From an uncultured Actinomycetes bacterium (lineage in GTDB: Bacteria; Actinomycetota; Actinomycetes; Nanopelagicales; Nanopelagicaceae): DNA of 16,614 nucleotides. This document shows positions 6,940 to 14,507 of this stretch, piece by piece. The stretch spans positions 1 to 16,614 of the forward strand of contig CAILBF010000227.1 in assembly GCA_903832395.1 (NCBI GenBank), given 5' to 3'. Position numbers and translations under genes: made by a program. A model generated the notes under the pieces. It did not search any database, was not told the origin of the DNA, and saw nothing but the letters and a program-made list of their open reading frames with translations. Within the stretch, counting starts at the first letter, position 1. Every line of letters starts with the position of its first letter.

Positions 6940-7452
6940 ATGAACATCCTTGACGCCGTAGATGCAGTGTCCCTGCGCCATGACATCCCTCAGTTTCGTG
7001 CCGGCGATGAGCTAAAAATTCACGTACGTGTTATCGAAGGTAGCAAGAGTCGTCTTCAGGTTTTCCAAGGAATCGTTATGCGTCGCCAAGGCGATGGAGT
7101 TCGCGAGACTTTCACTGTTCGTAAAGTTTCTTACGGTGTCGGCGTAGAGCGCACATTCCCAGTACACACACCAGTTATTGAGAAGATTGAATTAGTAAAG
7201 AAGGGCGATGTACGTCGCGCCAAACTGTATTACTTGCGTGACCTTCGCGGTAAGGCTGCAAAGATTCGCGAAAAGCGCGATGGAATCGAAGGCTACGGCG
7301 ACGGAATCCTTTCTACGCCAGTTGCTCCAGAACCAGTAATTGTGTCGGAGCCAGTGGTGGAAGCGATCGTTGAAGCTCCAGCAGTTGTATCTGAGGTTCC
7401 AGCTGAAGTCGCGACTGCAGATGTCGTGGTTGAAACCCCTACTGCTGAATAG
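6940..7452 (+). CDS. rplS: 50S ribosomal protein L19 with an acidic C-terminal extension
   Basis: Large-subunit protein located at the subunit interface. The core (residues 1-113) is typical: FRAGDELKIHVRVIEG, FQGIVMRRQGDGV, TFTVRKVSYGVGVERTFPVHTP, and the usual bacterial end YYLRDLRGKAAKIREKR. The family normally stops at about this point (about 115 residues). Here the frame continues for 57 more residues (114-170) made mostly of Val, Ala, Pro and Glu, with 12 acidic and no Lys or Arg, in loose repeats of E-P/A-x-V-V. The tail is in frame, uses the same codons as the core and ends 8 bp before lepB, so it is not an obvious sequencing artefact. First gene of the block that continues to era. 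Confidence 0.97.
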   Translation: MNILDAVDAVSLRHDIPQFRAGDELKIHVRVIEGSKSRLQVFQGIVMRRQGDGVRETFTVRKVSYGVGVERTFPVHTPVIEKIELVKKGDVRRAKLYYLRDLRGKAAKIREKRDGIEGYGDGILSTPVAPEPVIVSEPVVEAIVEAPAVVSEVPAEVATADVVVETPTAE

Positions 7453-7460
7453 TCTCTTCA

Positions 7461-8114
7461 ATGCGCCGTAAAGGATCACTCCTTCGGGAGTTTCCTATCC
7501 TTGTAATTGTTGCACTCCTTGTTTCGCTCTTTATTAAAACTTTTCTTGTCCAGTTTTTCTATATACCGTCAGGGTCGATGGAAAACACTCTACAAATTCA
7601 AGATCGAGTTGCAGTAAACAAGCTCCCATTCATTTCGCGCAATATTTCGCGTGGGGATGTCGTCGTCTTTAGAGATCCAGCGAATTGGCTGCCTGAAGCC
7701 AGCGATAGCTCAACAAATAAATATATCGCTAAGGCAAAAGAGGGCTTAGTAGCCGTCGGTATTTTGCCTAACCCAGCTAAGCAATATTTAGTAAAGCGTG
7801 TTATCGGCGTTGCAGGAGATCACATTGTCTGCTGTACAAAAGATGGAAAACTAACGATAAATAACAAACCAATAACCGAGCCGTATATTTTTGCTGGCAA
7901 CGTACCAAGTGATATGAATTTTAATGTAACGGTACCTAAGGGCAAGATCTGGGTAATGGGAGATCACCGCGGAGCTAGCGCAGATTCGCGATATCACCAA
8001 GATGATATTAATAAGGGAATGGTCCCACTTTCGCGAGTGACCGGTCGCGTCTTTGCCGTTATTTGGCCGATCAAGCACGCGACATTAATACCCAAGATTG
8101 ACGTTCTCAAGTAG
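7461..8114 (+). CDS. lepB: Signal peptidase I
   Basis: Membrane-bound serine protease that removes signal peptides from exported proteins. A single N-terminal membrane segment (about residues 12-32) is followed by YIPSGSMENTL with catalytic Ser39. The general base is Lys112 in QYLVKRVIGVAGDHI, and the conserved box GDHRGASADSRYHQ follows. The 217-residue length fits a one-TM Gram-positive type. Box B reads SGSMENTL rather than the common SGSMEPTL, a mild change. The start follows the rplS stop by 8 bp without a clear Shine-Dalgarno, suggesting coupling or weak initiation. Confidence 0.95.
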   Translation: MRRKGSLLREFPILVIVALLVSLFIKTFLVQFFYIPSGSMENTLQIQDRVAVNKLPFISRNISRGDVVVFRDPANWLPEASDSSTNKYIAKAKEGLVAVGILPNPAKQYLVKRVIGVAGDHIVCCTKDGKLTINNKPITEPYIFAGNVPSDMNFNVTVPKGKIWVMGDHRGASADSRYHQDDINKGMVPLSRVTGRVFAVIWPIKHATLIPKIDVLK

Positions 8115-8120
8115 TTTCTG

Positions 8121-8729
8121 ATGAAAGTAATTGAGCAGCTGCTCATTAATGCAGGAATTTCACCCATCGCAGGTGTTGATGAAGCCGGGCGCGGTGCGTG
8201 TGCAGGCCCACTTGTAATAGCAGCAGTTGTTCTACATGATCCCTTTGCTCCGGAGTTATCTACAGTGCGCGACTCAAAAGAAATCTCTGAGAAGAAACGT
8301 GAAGAGCTCTTCGAAATTATAGAAAATATTGCCGCGTCCATAAGTGTGATTATTGTTCCCGCCACAGAAGTTGATAAACGCGGAGTTCACGCCGCAAATC
8401 TTGATGGAATGCGCCGAGCTGTCTATGGTTTGAAACAATTGCCGGCTTATGTTTTAACTGATGGTTATGCAATTGAGGGCTTAGGTTTACCGAATTTAGC
8501 GGTGTGGAAGGGCGATCAAGTTGTTGTCTCAATTAGTGCAGCTTCGATAATTGCTAAAGTAACCCGAGATCGGATTATGCGATCAATGAGTACTCAGTTT
8601 CCACAATACGGTTTTGCTGGACACAAGGGCTATATCACCGCCGAACACACAAGTGCGCTCAATACCCATGGGCCGTGCATAGAACACCGCCGCTCCTTTT
8701 CAAATATCGCCGCACTCATCCACAAGTAA
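8121..8729 (+). CDS. rnhB: Ribonuclease HII
   Basis: Cuts RNA in RNA/DNA hybrids and single ribonucleotides in DNA. Catalytic residues are visible: Asp20 and Glu21 in GVDEAGRGACAGPLV, Asp114 in VLTDGYAI, and Asp132 in WKGDQ, followed by the signature SISAASIIAKVTRDRIM. The 202-residue length is normal. It begins 6 bp after lepB, with no Shine-Dalgarno of note. In Mycobacterium the next gene is the small DUF2469 protein; here only 47 bp separate rnhB from yraN, so that gene is absent at this locus. Confidence 0.96.
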   Translation: MKVIEQLLINAGISPIAGVDEAGRGACAGPLVIAAVVLHDPFAPELSTVRDSKEISEKKREELFEIIENIAASISVIIVPATEVDKRGVHAANLDGMRRAVYGLKQLPAYVLTDGYAIEGLGLPNLAVWKGDQVVVSISAASIIAKVTRDRIMRSMSTQFPQYGFAGHKGYITAEHTSALNTHGPCIEHRRSFSNIAALIHK

Positions 8730-8763
8730 AGCCCGCTTGTCCTGCATTGTCAGGGTATGAATT

Positions 8764-8769
8764 TATCGT
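8764..8769 (+). promoter_or_regulatory. Candidate -10 element of yraN-comM-dprA (leaderless)
   Basis: TATCGT followed by 7 nt (CCCCACT) and the ATG at 8777. It is identical to the hexamer before glgC. No good -35 is seen: TTGTCC (8737-8742) gives a 21-nt spacer and TTGTCA (8747-8752) an 11-nt spacer. It lies in the 47-bp gap after rnhB and would give the downstream genes their own start. Confidence 0.45.
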
Positions 8770-8776
8770 CCCCACT

Positions 8777-9142
8777 ATGCACACTAAAAATAATCAACGG
8801 ACGGGCGCTTTTGGCGAAGAAGTTGTTAGCCAGTATCTAATATCTGCGAAAGCTGAAATTCTTGATCGTAACTGGCGAATCCGTGAGGGTGAAATCGATA
8901 TCGTCGCACTTCTCCCGAGCGGAGTATTTGCCTTTGTCGAAGTAAAGACCCGAACGTCACTGGCATTCGGTCATCCATTCGAAGCAATCAATACGGTTAA
9001 AGCGCTTCGCTTACAGCGTTTGGCTTTAGGCTGGTTGGCTACGCATGGTTGTTTCGGCTGTGAGTATCAAATAGATGTGGCTGCAGTTTTAATCGCACCG
9101 GATGGCTCACACGCCATTGAATATAGGGCCAACTTGTTATGA
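8777..9142 (+). CDS. YraN-family (UPF0102) putative endonuclease
   Basis: A 121-residue protein of the UPF0102 family, which has a PD-(D/E)xK nuclease fold. The motif pieces are REGEIDIVAL (Glu39, Asp41) and FVEVKTRTS (Glu55-x-Lys57), with the family N-terminus RTGAFGEEVVSQYL. The biochemical role is not well established; association with comM and dprA suggests DNA processing. I chose ATG 8777 rather than the upstream in-frame ATG at 8675 because the latter lies inside rnhB and would add 34 residues unlike the family, and because the candidate -10 fits 8777. The stop overlaps the comM start (ATGA). Confidence 0.88.
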   Translation: MHTKNNQRTGAFGEEVVSQYLISAKAEILDRNWRIREGEIDIVALLPSGVFAFVEVKTRTSLAFGHPFEAINTVKALRLQRLALGWLATHGCFGCEYQIDVAAVLIAPDGSHAIEYRANLL

Positions 9143-10659
9143 GTCTGGCTCAAACTAACTCAGTTGCACTTCTTGGTTTAGATGGACATGTAGTTACCGT
9201 TGAAGTCGATATCGCTGATGGTTTACCGATTTACACGCTTCTTGGTCTGCCCGATGCCGCGTTATCTGAGTCACGAGAACGTGTGCGGGCGGCAATGGTT
9301 AATTGCGCAGAGGTGTGGCCCAATCGCAAAGTAACGGTTTCACTCTCTCCTGCCTGGTTGCCTAAGAGTGGATCTAGCTTTGATTTAGGAATCGCTATTG
9401 CGCTTTTATCGGCACAAGGAACCATCCCTCCCGAGCGCATTCGCGAGATAGTTTTTCTTGGCGAACTCTCTCTCGACGGCCGCTTACGTTCAGTACGTGG
9501 CATATTGCCCGCTTTGATTGCCGCCTATAAATCCGGAATCACGGTCGCCGTAGTGCCATTGGCTAACGCGGCCGAAGCAGGCCTTATGCATCATATGGAG
9601 ATCATCGCTATGGATCATTTACGAAACGTTCTTCGATGGTTGCGGACTGGAGAGCGTGACGTTGCTGAAGAGATTGATTACCAGTGGAAAGAAAGCGATG
9701 AACGTTTAGATTTTGCCGATGTAGCAGGACAGGAGCAAGCTCGATTGGCGGCAGAGATTGCTGCAACTGGTGGTCACCACATTCTTCTCATTGGCCCACC
9801 CGGGGCGGGTAAGACCATGATTGCCGAACGAATTCCAACGATTATGCCGCAGTTAACAATTGCACAGGCCCTTGAAGTCACCGCCGTCCATTCATTAGCG
9901 GCGGGATTTAGTAGACGTTCTCCGACTTCCTTGATGGCGCCAATAGTCTCTCCCCACCACACAACAACGAGAGTTGCAATGGTGGGTGGCGGCGCGCACG
10001 CAATTAAGCCAGGGGCATGTTCGCTTTCTCATCATGGTGTTCTCTTTATTGATGAAGCACCAGAGTGTCCGTCAGGAGTATTGGATTCATTGCGCCAACC
10101 GTTAGAGGCGGGAACAATCACAATCGCGCGCAGCATTGGAAATGTAACTTTCCCCGCTCAGTTTTTATTAGTGCTTGCCGCAAACCCATGTCCATGTGGA
10201 AAATTCACTGGCCGGGGTCGAAACTGTACGTGCACATCCCAACAGGTGCGCCGTTATCTTGGAAAACTTTCCGGCCCATTAATGGATCGAATTGATTTAC
10301 GCGTTCCCGTTGATCCAGTTGGACGCATTGATATGGCACGCAGCGATCTTGGCGAATCAAGTGCAGACATACGAGCACGCGTCATCGCCGCCCGAGCCGT
10401 AGCTGAACGTCGCTTTGAGGGTCTTGGCTACAGTCTGAACTCTGCGATACCTGCTCGATCATTGCGCACAGTATTTCAACCTGAGCGTGCAGCGATGAAT
10501 TTTTTACACGATGAACTAGAACGAGAACACATCACGGCAAGGGGATTGCACAAAATTATTCGAGTTGCATGGACGTTGGCAGATCTACACGGCCACAGTT
10601 TTCCCACATTGGCCGATGTAAAGCAAGCTCATGCAATCCGCGGAGGAGTAGAACTATGA
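9139..10659 (+). CDS. comM: ComM/YifB-family Mg-chelatase-like AAA+ ATPase
   Basis: A 506-residue member of the ComM family; ComM of Vibrio and Haemophilus is a branch-migration helicase that aids integration of transformed DNA. Order of parts: an N-terminal Lon-protease-like domain (FDLGIAIALL, GELSLDGRLRSVRG, residues 1-175), Walker A GPPGAGKT at 219-226, Walker B VLFIDEA at 301-307, a Cys-rich loop NPCPCG...CTC (Cys351, 353, 363, 365), GPLMDRIDLRV carrying the arginine of the AAA+ core, and a C-terminal helical domain. The ATG overlaps the yraN stop by 4 bp, and its own stop overlaps dprA in the same way. Confidence 0.94.
   Translation: MSLAQTNSVALLGLDGHVVTVEVDIADGLPIYTLLGLPDAALSESRERVRAAMVNCAEVWPNRKVTVSLSPAWLPKSGSSFDLGIAIALLSAQGTIPPERIREIVFLGELSLDGRLRSVRGILPALIAAYKSGITVAVVPLANAAEAGLMHHMEIIAMDHLRNVLRWLRTGERDVAEEIDYQWKESDERLDFADVAGQEQARLAAEIAATGGHHILLIGPPGAGKTMIAERIPTIMPQLTIAQALEVTAVHSLAAGFSRRSPTSLMAPIVSPHHTTTRVAMVGGGAHAIKPGACSLSHHGVLFIDEAPECPSGVLDSLRQPLEAGTITIARSIGNVTFPAQFLLVLAANPCPCGKFTGRGRNCTCTSQQVRRYLGKLSGPLMDRIDLRVPVDPVGRIDMARSDLGESSADIRARVIAARAVAERRFEGLGYSLNSAIPARSLRTVFQPERAAMNFLHDELEREHITARGLHKIIRVAWTLADLHGHSFPTLADVKQAHAIRGGVEL
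10642..10648 (+). promoter_or_regulatory. dprA: Strong ribosome binding site of dprA
   Basis: GGAGGAG ends 7 nt before the ATG at 10656. It lies inside the 3' end of comM. It is the clearest Shine-Dalgarno in the window and fixes the dprA start at the ATGA overlap. Confidence 0.85.
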
Positions 10660-11516
10660 ATGAGCGTGAAGCCAGAGCCGTTCTTTTCAGCGCCATAGAA
10701 GGTGGACATTCGATGTGGTCGGCGGAGATATTTTCAAGCAGCGCATTAGTAGTTTATGAAAAGCTAATTGCAGGAGCTTATGACACCATAAAGTTTGAAA
10801 AATTAATCAAGGCGCTTAAGGCGACTTCAGTAGATCACGTACTTTCACAAGTAGACATAGCAGGCGCCTATTTTCTAGCTCCGGGCGATGCACTGTGGCC
10901 ACTAGATGTCGATGATTTGCAAGCGCCACCCATTGCTCTTATTGCAAAAGGAAACCTATCGGCTCTATCGATGCAATCACTTGCCATTGTCGGTACTAGA
11001 AATCCAACAAATTACGGTGCACGCATTGCCGGAGATTTTGCCGCCGGGTTTGTGGATCGAGAGTGGGCAATCGTTAGCGGTGGTGCATATGGCATAGATT
11101 CATTTGCACACAAAGGCGCACTCATCGCTGAGGGCGTAACAATTGCTGTGGTCGCATCGGGAATCGACGTTAACTATCCCGCCGGCAATACTCGGCTATT
11201 TGCCGAAATTTGTGAGTCTGGGGCAATCGTGACTGAAGTTATGCCAGGTCATCCGGCACTTCCAGCACGCTTCTTAACTCGGAACAGATTAATTGCCGCT
11301 CTTTCGCAGGCGACCTTAGTTGTGGAGGCTGCCTTTCGCAGCGGCTCACTTCGTACCGCACATGATGCAGCTGAACTAATGCGACCAGTAATGGCGATCC
11401 CTGGTCCTATTAATTCGCCAACGAGTGAGGGATGTCATCGATTAATAGGGGAGCGTGCGGCAGAGATCGTTACGTCGGTTGCAGATGCAGTGGAGTTTAT
11501 CGGCGCCAATCGGTGA
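10656..11516 (+). CDS. dprA: DNA-processing protein DprA
   Basis: Binds incoming single-stranded DNA during transformation and loads RecA. The 286-residue protein has a divergent N-terminal helical part (1-100) and the Rossmann-like DprA domain: LAIVGTRNPTNYG (109-121), IVSGGAYGIDSFAHKGAL (139-156), GIDVNYPAGN, SGAIVTEVMPG, FLTRNRLIAALSQATLVVEAAFRSGSL (206-232) and VMAIPGP. The protein ends soon after this domain (SVADAVEFIG), so the C-terminal winged-helix domain found in many DprA proteins is absent. The in-frame ATG at 10569 lies inside comM and is rejected in favour of 10656, which has a strong ribosome site. Confidence 0.94.
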   Translation: MNEREARAVLFSAIEGGHSMWSAEIFSSSALVVYEKLIAGAYDTIKFEKLIKALKATSVDHVLSQVDIAGAYFLAPGDALWPLDVDDLQAPPIALIAKGNLSALSMQSLAIVGTRNPTNYGARIAGDFAAGFVDREWAIVSGGAYGIDSFAHKGALIAEGVTIAVVASGIDVNYPAGNTRLFAEICESGAIVTEVMPGHPALPARFLTRNRLIAALSQATLVVEAAFRSGSLRTAHDAAELMRPVMAIPGPINSPTSEGCHRLIGERAAEIVTSVADAVEFIGANR

Positions 11517-11528
11517 GAGAATAGTTCC

Positions 11529-12449
11529 ATGAGTGAACATCGTTCGGGCTTTGTTGCCATTGTCGGCCGGCCTAACGTTGGAAAATCAACACTGATTAAC
11601 GCTCTTGTCGGTAGCAAAATTGCAATCACTTCACATCATCCAAATACAACGCGAAGTGCAATCCGAGGAATTGTTCATGGCAGCGATTTCCAAGCCGTCC
11701 TTGTTGATACACCGGGTGTGCATAAACCAAAGACGCTTTTGGGCCATCGCCTCAATGCCGTCGTTGATCAAAGCATGGATTCGGTTGACATCGTCATCAT
11801 GTGTATTCCAGCCGATGAAACCTCAGGGGCTGGTGATTTATTTATTGCGGCAGAAATTGCTAAACATCCTCGCGCTAAGAAATTTGCAGTAATTACTAAG
11901 ACCGATCTAATTTCCAAAGAGAAACTAGCTCTGCGCCTAACGGGGATTATGGCCCTTGCGCAAGGATTCATCTGGGATGAAATCATTCCGGTATCGGCAG
12001 CGATTCATAATCAGATCGATCTCCTCAACGAGCTCATTGGCAAGAATCTTCCAGTAGGTCCGGCTTATTACCCTGCTGGCACCACCAGTGATCAAGCGAT
12101 CGAGCAGTTAATTTGTGAGTTTATTCGCGAGGCTGCGTTGCAAGATGTTCGCGAAGAATTACCTCACTCAATTATGGTGACAATCGATGAGTTTGGTGAG
12201 CGAGAAGAAAAGGGCTCACGGCCATTTTACGATGTTCATGCAACAATCCACGTCGAGCGCGATACACAGCGCGCAATTTTGTTAGGTCACCAAGGAACAC
12301 GTCTGAAAGAAATCGGTATTCGTGCAAGAGCCGACATTGAGCGCGCATTAGGCGCAAAGATTTTCTTGGGACTGCACATCAAGGTATCAAAAGAGTGGCA
12401 GAGAGACCCTAAACTTCTTGAGCGTTTAGGCTTCGGCGATAACCGGTAA
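11529..12449 (+). CDS. era: GTPase Era
   Basis: Essential GTPase that binds the 3' end of 16S rRNA and helps assemble the 30S subunit. The 306-residue protein has G1 GRPNVGKS at 13-20, G2 TTRSAIRG at 40-47, G3 DTPG at 60-63, G4 TKTD at 123-126, and a C-terminal KH domain with the loop GHQGTRLKEIG. It starts 12 bp after dprA and ends inside the convergent EamA gene, sharing 24 bp with it. In many bacteria era sits with ybeY or recO; placement after dprA is unusual to my knowledge. Confidence 0.96.
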   Translation: MSEHRSGFVAIVGRPNVGKSTLINALVGSKIAITSHHPNTTRSAIRGIVHGSDFQAVLVDTPGVHKPKTLLGHRLNAVVDQSMDSVDIVIMCIPADETSGAGDLFIAAEIAKHPRAKKFAVITKTDLISKEKLALRLTGIMALAQGFIWDEIIPVSAAIHNQIDLLNELIGKNLPVGPAYYPAGTTSDQAIEQLICEFIREAALQDVREELPHSIMVTIDEFGEREEKGSRPFYDVHATIHVERDTQRAILLGHQGTRLKEIGIRARADIERALGAKIFLGLHIKVSKEWQRDPKLLERLGFGDNR

Positions 12450-13307
12450 CGGTGCTTTGCGGCTAGCTAAATAGGAGCCAACTAGTACGAGCGGCAAACC
12501 AACAATAATTCCAAGCGTTATTGGTTCATTTAAAATAATGACTCCAAGCACGACGGCAACGGCTGTATTGACATACGTTACTAATGATCCTCTCGCAGGG
12601 CCGATTTCTACGATGACGGTAAAGTAAAGTATGAATGCGATTGCAGTCGAGAAGATTCCCAAGGCAATCAAGGCCTCAATTGCATGTGCCGAGACAGCGT
12701 TATGTGGCCACATTGCAATAGCTATTGGCAAATAGAAAATGAAAGTAATCGCCATAGCTAAACCATTAATCGCGATGGCATCATCATTTGGAAGATTGGA
12801 AGTAATCATTAAAACTGCATACGAGTACATCACAGCAGCCAACACGACCATGGAGATTGCTTTTGGACTGCTGGTACCTCTTAAGGATTCAATACCCACG
12901 AGAGCGATGATTCCAATAAATCCAACGACTAATCCCAGAACTCTCTTTGGCTGCCATACTGAGTGATCTCCGCGCAGCGATGTGAATACCGTTGCAAAAA
13001 TTGGGACTGTTGCAATGAGTAGACCAGCTAATCCGGAAGAGATGCTTTTTTCCGCGTTCGTTAGCAAAATCCAGGGTCCGGCCATCTCAAGAAAGGCATA
13101 GGGGAGAACGAATTTAATTCCCCGAAGCGCACTCTTTAAAGTCTTTCTGTGGATTGCAATAGGAATAAGAATTGCTGCCCCAATGAGTGTTCGTCCCGCA
13201 ACGATGAGTGGAGGGGGGATATCGGCAACTGCGACTTTCATTAAGAGGTAAGGAATTCCCCAAAGGAAGCCGACAATGCCAAACTGAAACCAGGATTTAC
13301 GCGTCAT
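12426..13307 (-). CDS. EamA/DMT-superfamily permease
   Basis: A 293-residue membrane protein with about 10 hydrophobic helices arranged as two EamA repeats: the first from FLWGIPYLLMKVAV, the second from AISMVVLAAVMYSYAVLM. Conserved features are the repeat ends GLAGLLIATVPIFATVFTSL (first half) and YVNTAVAVVLGVIILNEPIT (second half), the latter containing the E-P typical of these proteins. Members export metabolites or amino acids; the substrate here cannot be told. Its ATG follows the glgA stop with no gap (TAAATG), so it is probably translated from the glgA mRNA. Its last 24 bp overlap the end of era on the other strand. Confidence 0.88.
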   Translation of the reverse strand: MTRKSWFQFGIVGFLWGIPYLLMKVAVADIPPPLIVAGRTLIGAAILIPIAIHRKTLKSALRGIKFVLPYAFLEMAGPWILLTNAEKSISSGLAGLLIATVPIFATVFTSLRGDHSVWQPKRVLGLVVGFIGIIALVGIESLRGTSSPKAISMVVLAAVMYSYAVLMITSNLPNDDAIAINGLAMAITFIFYLPIAIAMWPHNAVSAHAIEALIALGIFSTAIAFILYFTVIVEIGPARGSLVTYVNTAVAVVLGVIILNEPITLGIIVGLPLVLVGSYLASRKAPLPVIAEA

Positions 13308-14468
13308 TTAAGCAATCACGCGCCGATATAAATCAAGAGTTGCGCGTGCAACGTTATCCCAACCGAACTCTTTCATGGCCCGTATCCTGCCAGCAGCACC
13401 GTAGGTTTTAAGTAGTTCTGGTTGTGACATTAAACGCGTAATGGATTCGCTAAGGGATGCTTCAAAATCGGCGGCATGGCCGTTGTATTCAACGAGCTCG
13501 CCAGTAGATTTATCTGCAACGACCTCGGGTATTCCACCGACACGTGAACCAAGAACGGCAGTCTCGCAACCCATCGCCTCTAAATTAACAATCCCAAGTG
13601 GTTCGTACACTGAAGGGCAGACAAAGAGGTCGGCGCCAGTTAAGAGGGCAGTTAATTCGGCGTGAGGCAACATATCTTTAATCCACCAAATATTTGTACG
13701 CTCTTTTTGAAGTTGAGCAATTAACTCTGCGACTTCGGTTCCGATTCCTTCTTCATCGGGACTGCCCGCGGCCAGTACCAGTCCATACTCATGCGGCACT
13801 TCTTTCCAAGCTCGCAATAAATGAGCTAAACCTTTTTGTCGAGTTATGCGACCAACAAAAATTGCGTAGCGACCATTGATAGTGTATTTCTCGGCGACTG
13901 AGAGATCATTGTTGGGGGAAAATTTTGAGGTATCGACGCCATTGCGAATCGTCACTACTTTGCCTGGATCAATGGTCGGGTAGGCGGCAAGTACATCGGA
14001 GCGCATCGCATCGCTGACTGCAATAATCGCCGAGGCCGCCTCGTATGCAGTTTTTTCAGCCCAAGAGGAGATTGCATATCCGCCGCCTAGTTGCTCAGCT
14101 TTCCAGGGCCGCAAAGGTTCGAGCGAATGAGCGCTGACTACATGTGGAATTTGATATTGCAAAGCGGCGAAGTATCCAGCCATATTTGCATACCACGTAT
14201 GTGAATGCACAATGTCTACGGCGTTAAGTTGTGATGAGATTTCAAGATCGGTAACAATGGCTTGGATCGCTGGATTTGCAGTTTTGAATTCACTCGGAGT
14301 TGAATAACCAAAGGCATCATTTCGCGGGCCACCAAAGCAATGAACATCTACGGAGACTCCATCGATACTGCGAAGGGCATCGGTTAACTGAAGAACATGA
14401 ACGCCTGCTCCGCCATATATAGCAGGGGGCCACTCCTTGGTTACGATTCCAATTTTCAAATCGCTCAT
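13308..14468 (-). CDS. glgA: Actinobacterial GT4 glycogen synthase / alpha-maltose-1-phosphate synthase
   Basis: A 386-residue GT-B glycosyltransferase of family 4 (the short Corynebacterium-type GlgA, not the 480-residue GT5 GlgA of E. coli). Features are WPPAIYGGAGVHVLQL (13-28, glycine-rich acceptor loop), VHSHTWYANMAG, SAHSLEPLRPWK, donor-site GRITRQKG (Arg207, Lys212), and the E-x7-E motif YEPLGIVNLEAMG (Glu289, Glu297). In M. tuberculosis the homologue Rv1212c, also divergent from glgC, makes maltose 1-phosphate from ADP-glucose and is called GlgM. Either product is possible here. The ribosome site AGGGGG is clear. The EamA permease follows immediately. Confidence 0.9.
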   Translation of the reverse strand: MSDLKIGIVTKEWPPAIYGGAGVHVLQLTDALRSIDGVSVDVHCFGGPRNDAFGYSTPSEFKTANPAIQAIVTDLEISSQLNAVDIVHSHTWYANMAGYFAALQYQIPHVVSAHSLEPLRPWKAEQLGGGYAISSWAEKTAYEAASAIIAVSDAMRSDVLAAYPTIDPGKVVTIRNGVDTSKFSPNNDLSVAEKYTINGRYAIFVGRITRQKGLAHLLRAWKEVPHEYGLVLAAGSPDEEGIGTEVAELIAQLQKERTNIWWIKDMLPHAELTALLTGADLFVCPSVYEPLGIVNLEAMGCETAVLGSRVGGIPEVVADKSTGELVEYNGHAADFEASLSESITRLMSQPELLKTYGAAGRIRAMKEFGWDNVARATLDLYRRVIA

Positions 14469-14473
14469 GAATT

Positions 14474-14479
14474 CCCCCT
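14474..14479 (-). promoter_or_regulatory. glgA: Ribosome binding site of glgA
   Basis: On the minus strand AGGGGG is followed by 5 nt (AATTC) and the ATG at 14468. It shows that glgA, unlike its divergent partner glgC, is probably translated from a leadered mRNA. A possible -10, TAGCCT on the minus strand (14498-14503), would give a leader of roughly 20-25 nt. Confidence 0.6.
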
Positions 14480-14501
14480 ACCGTGACCTAGAGGTACAGG
14501 C

Positions 14502-14507
14502 TATCGT
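14502..14507 (+). promoter_or_regulatory. glgC: Candidate -10 element of glgC (leaderless)
   Basis: TATCGT followed by 6 nt (TAGTGC) and the ATG at 14514. It is identical to the hexamer before yraN. No Shine-Dalgarno is present upstream of glgC. The hexamer overlaps by two bases the possible minus-strand -10 of glgA. Confidence 0.5.

Noticed and set aside
8675..8776. Upstream extension of yraN into rnhB
   Set aside because: Would overlap rnhB by 55 bp in another frame and lacks family resemblance; the start at 8777 fits the family.
10569..10655. Upstream extension of dprA into comM
   Set aside because: A strong Shine-Dalgarno and the ATGA junction place the start at 10656.
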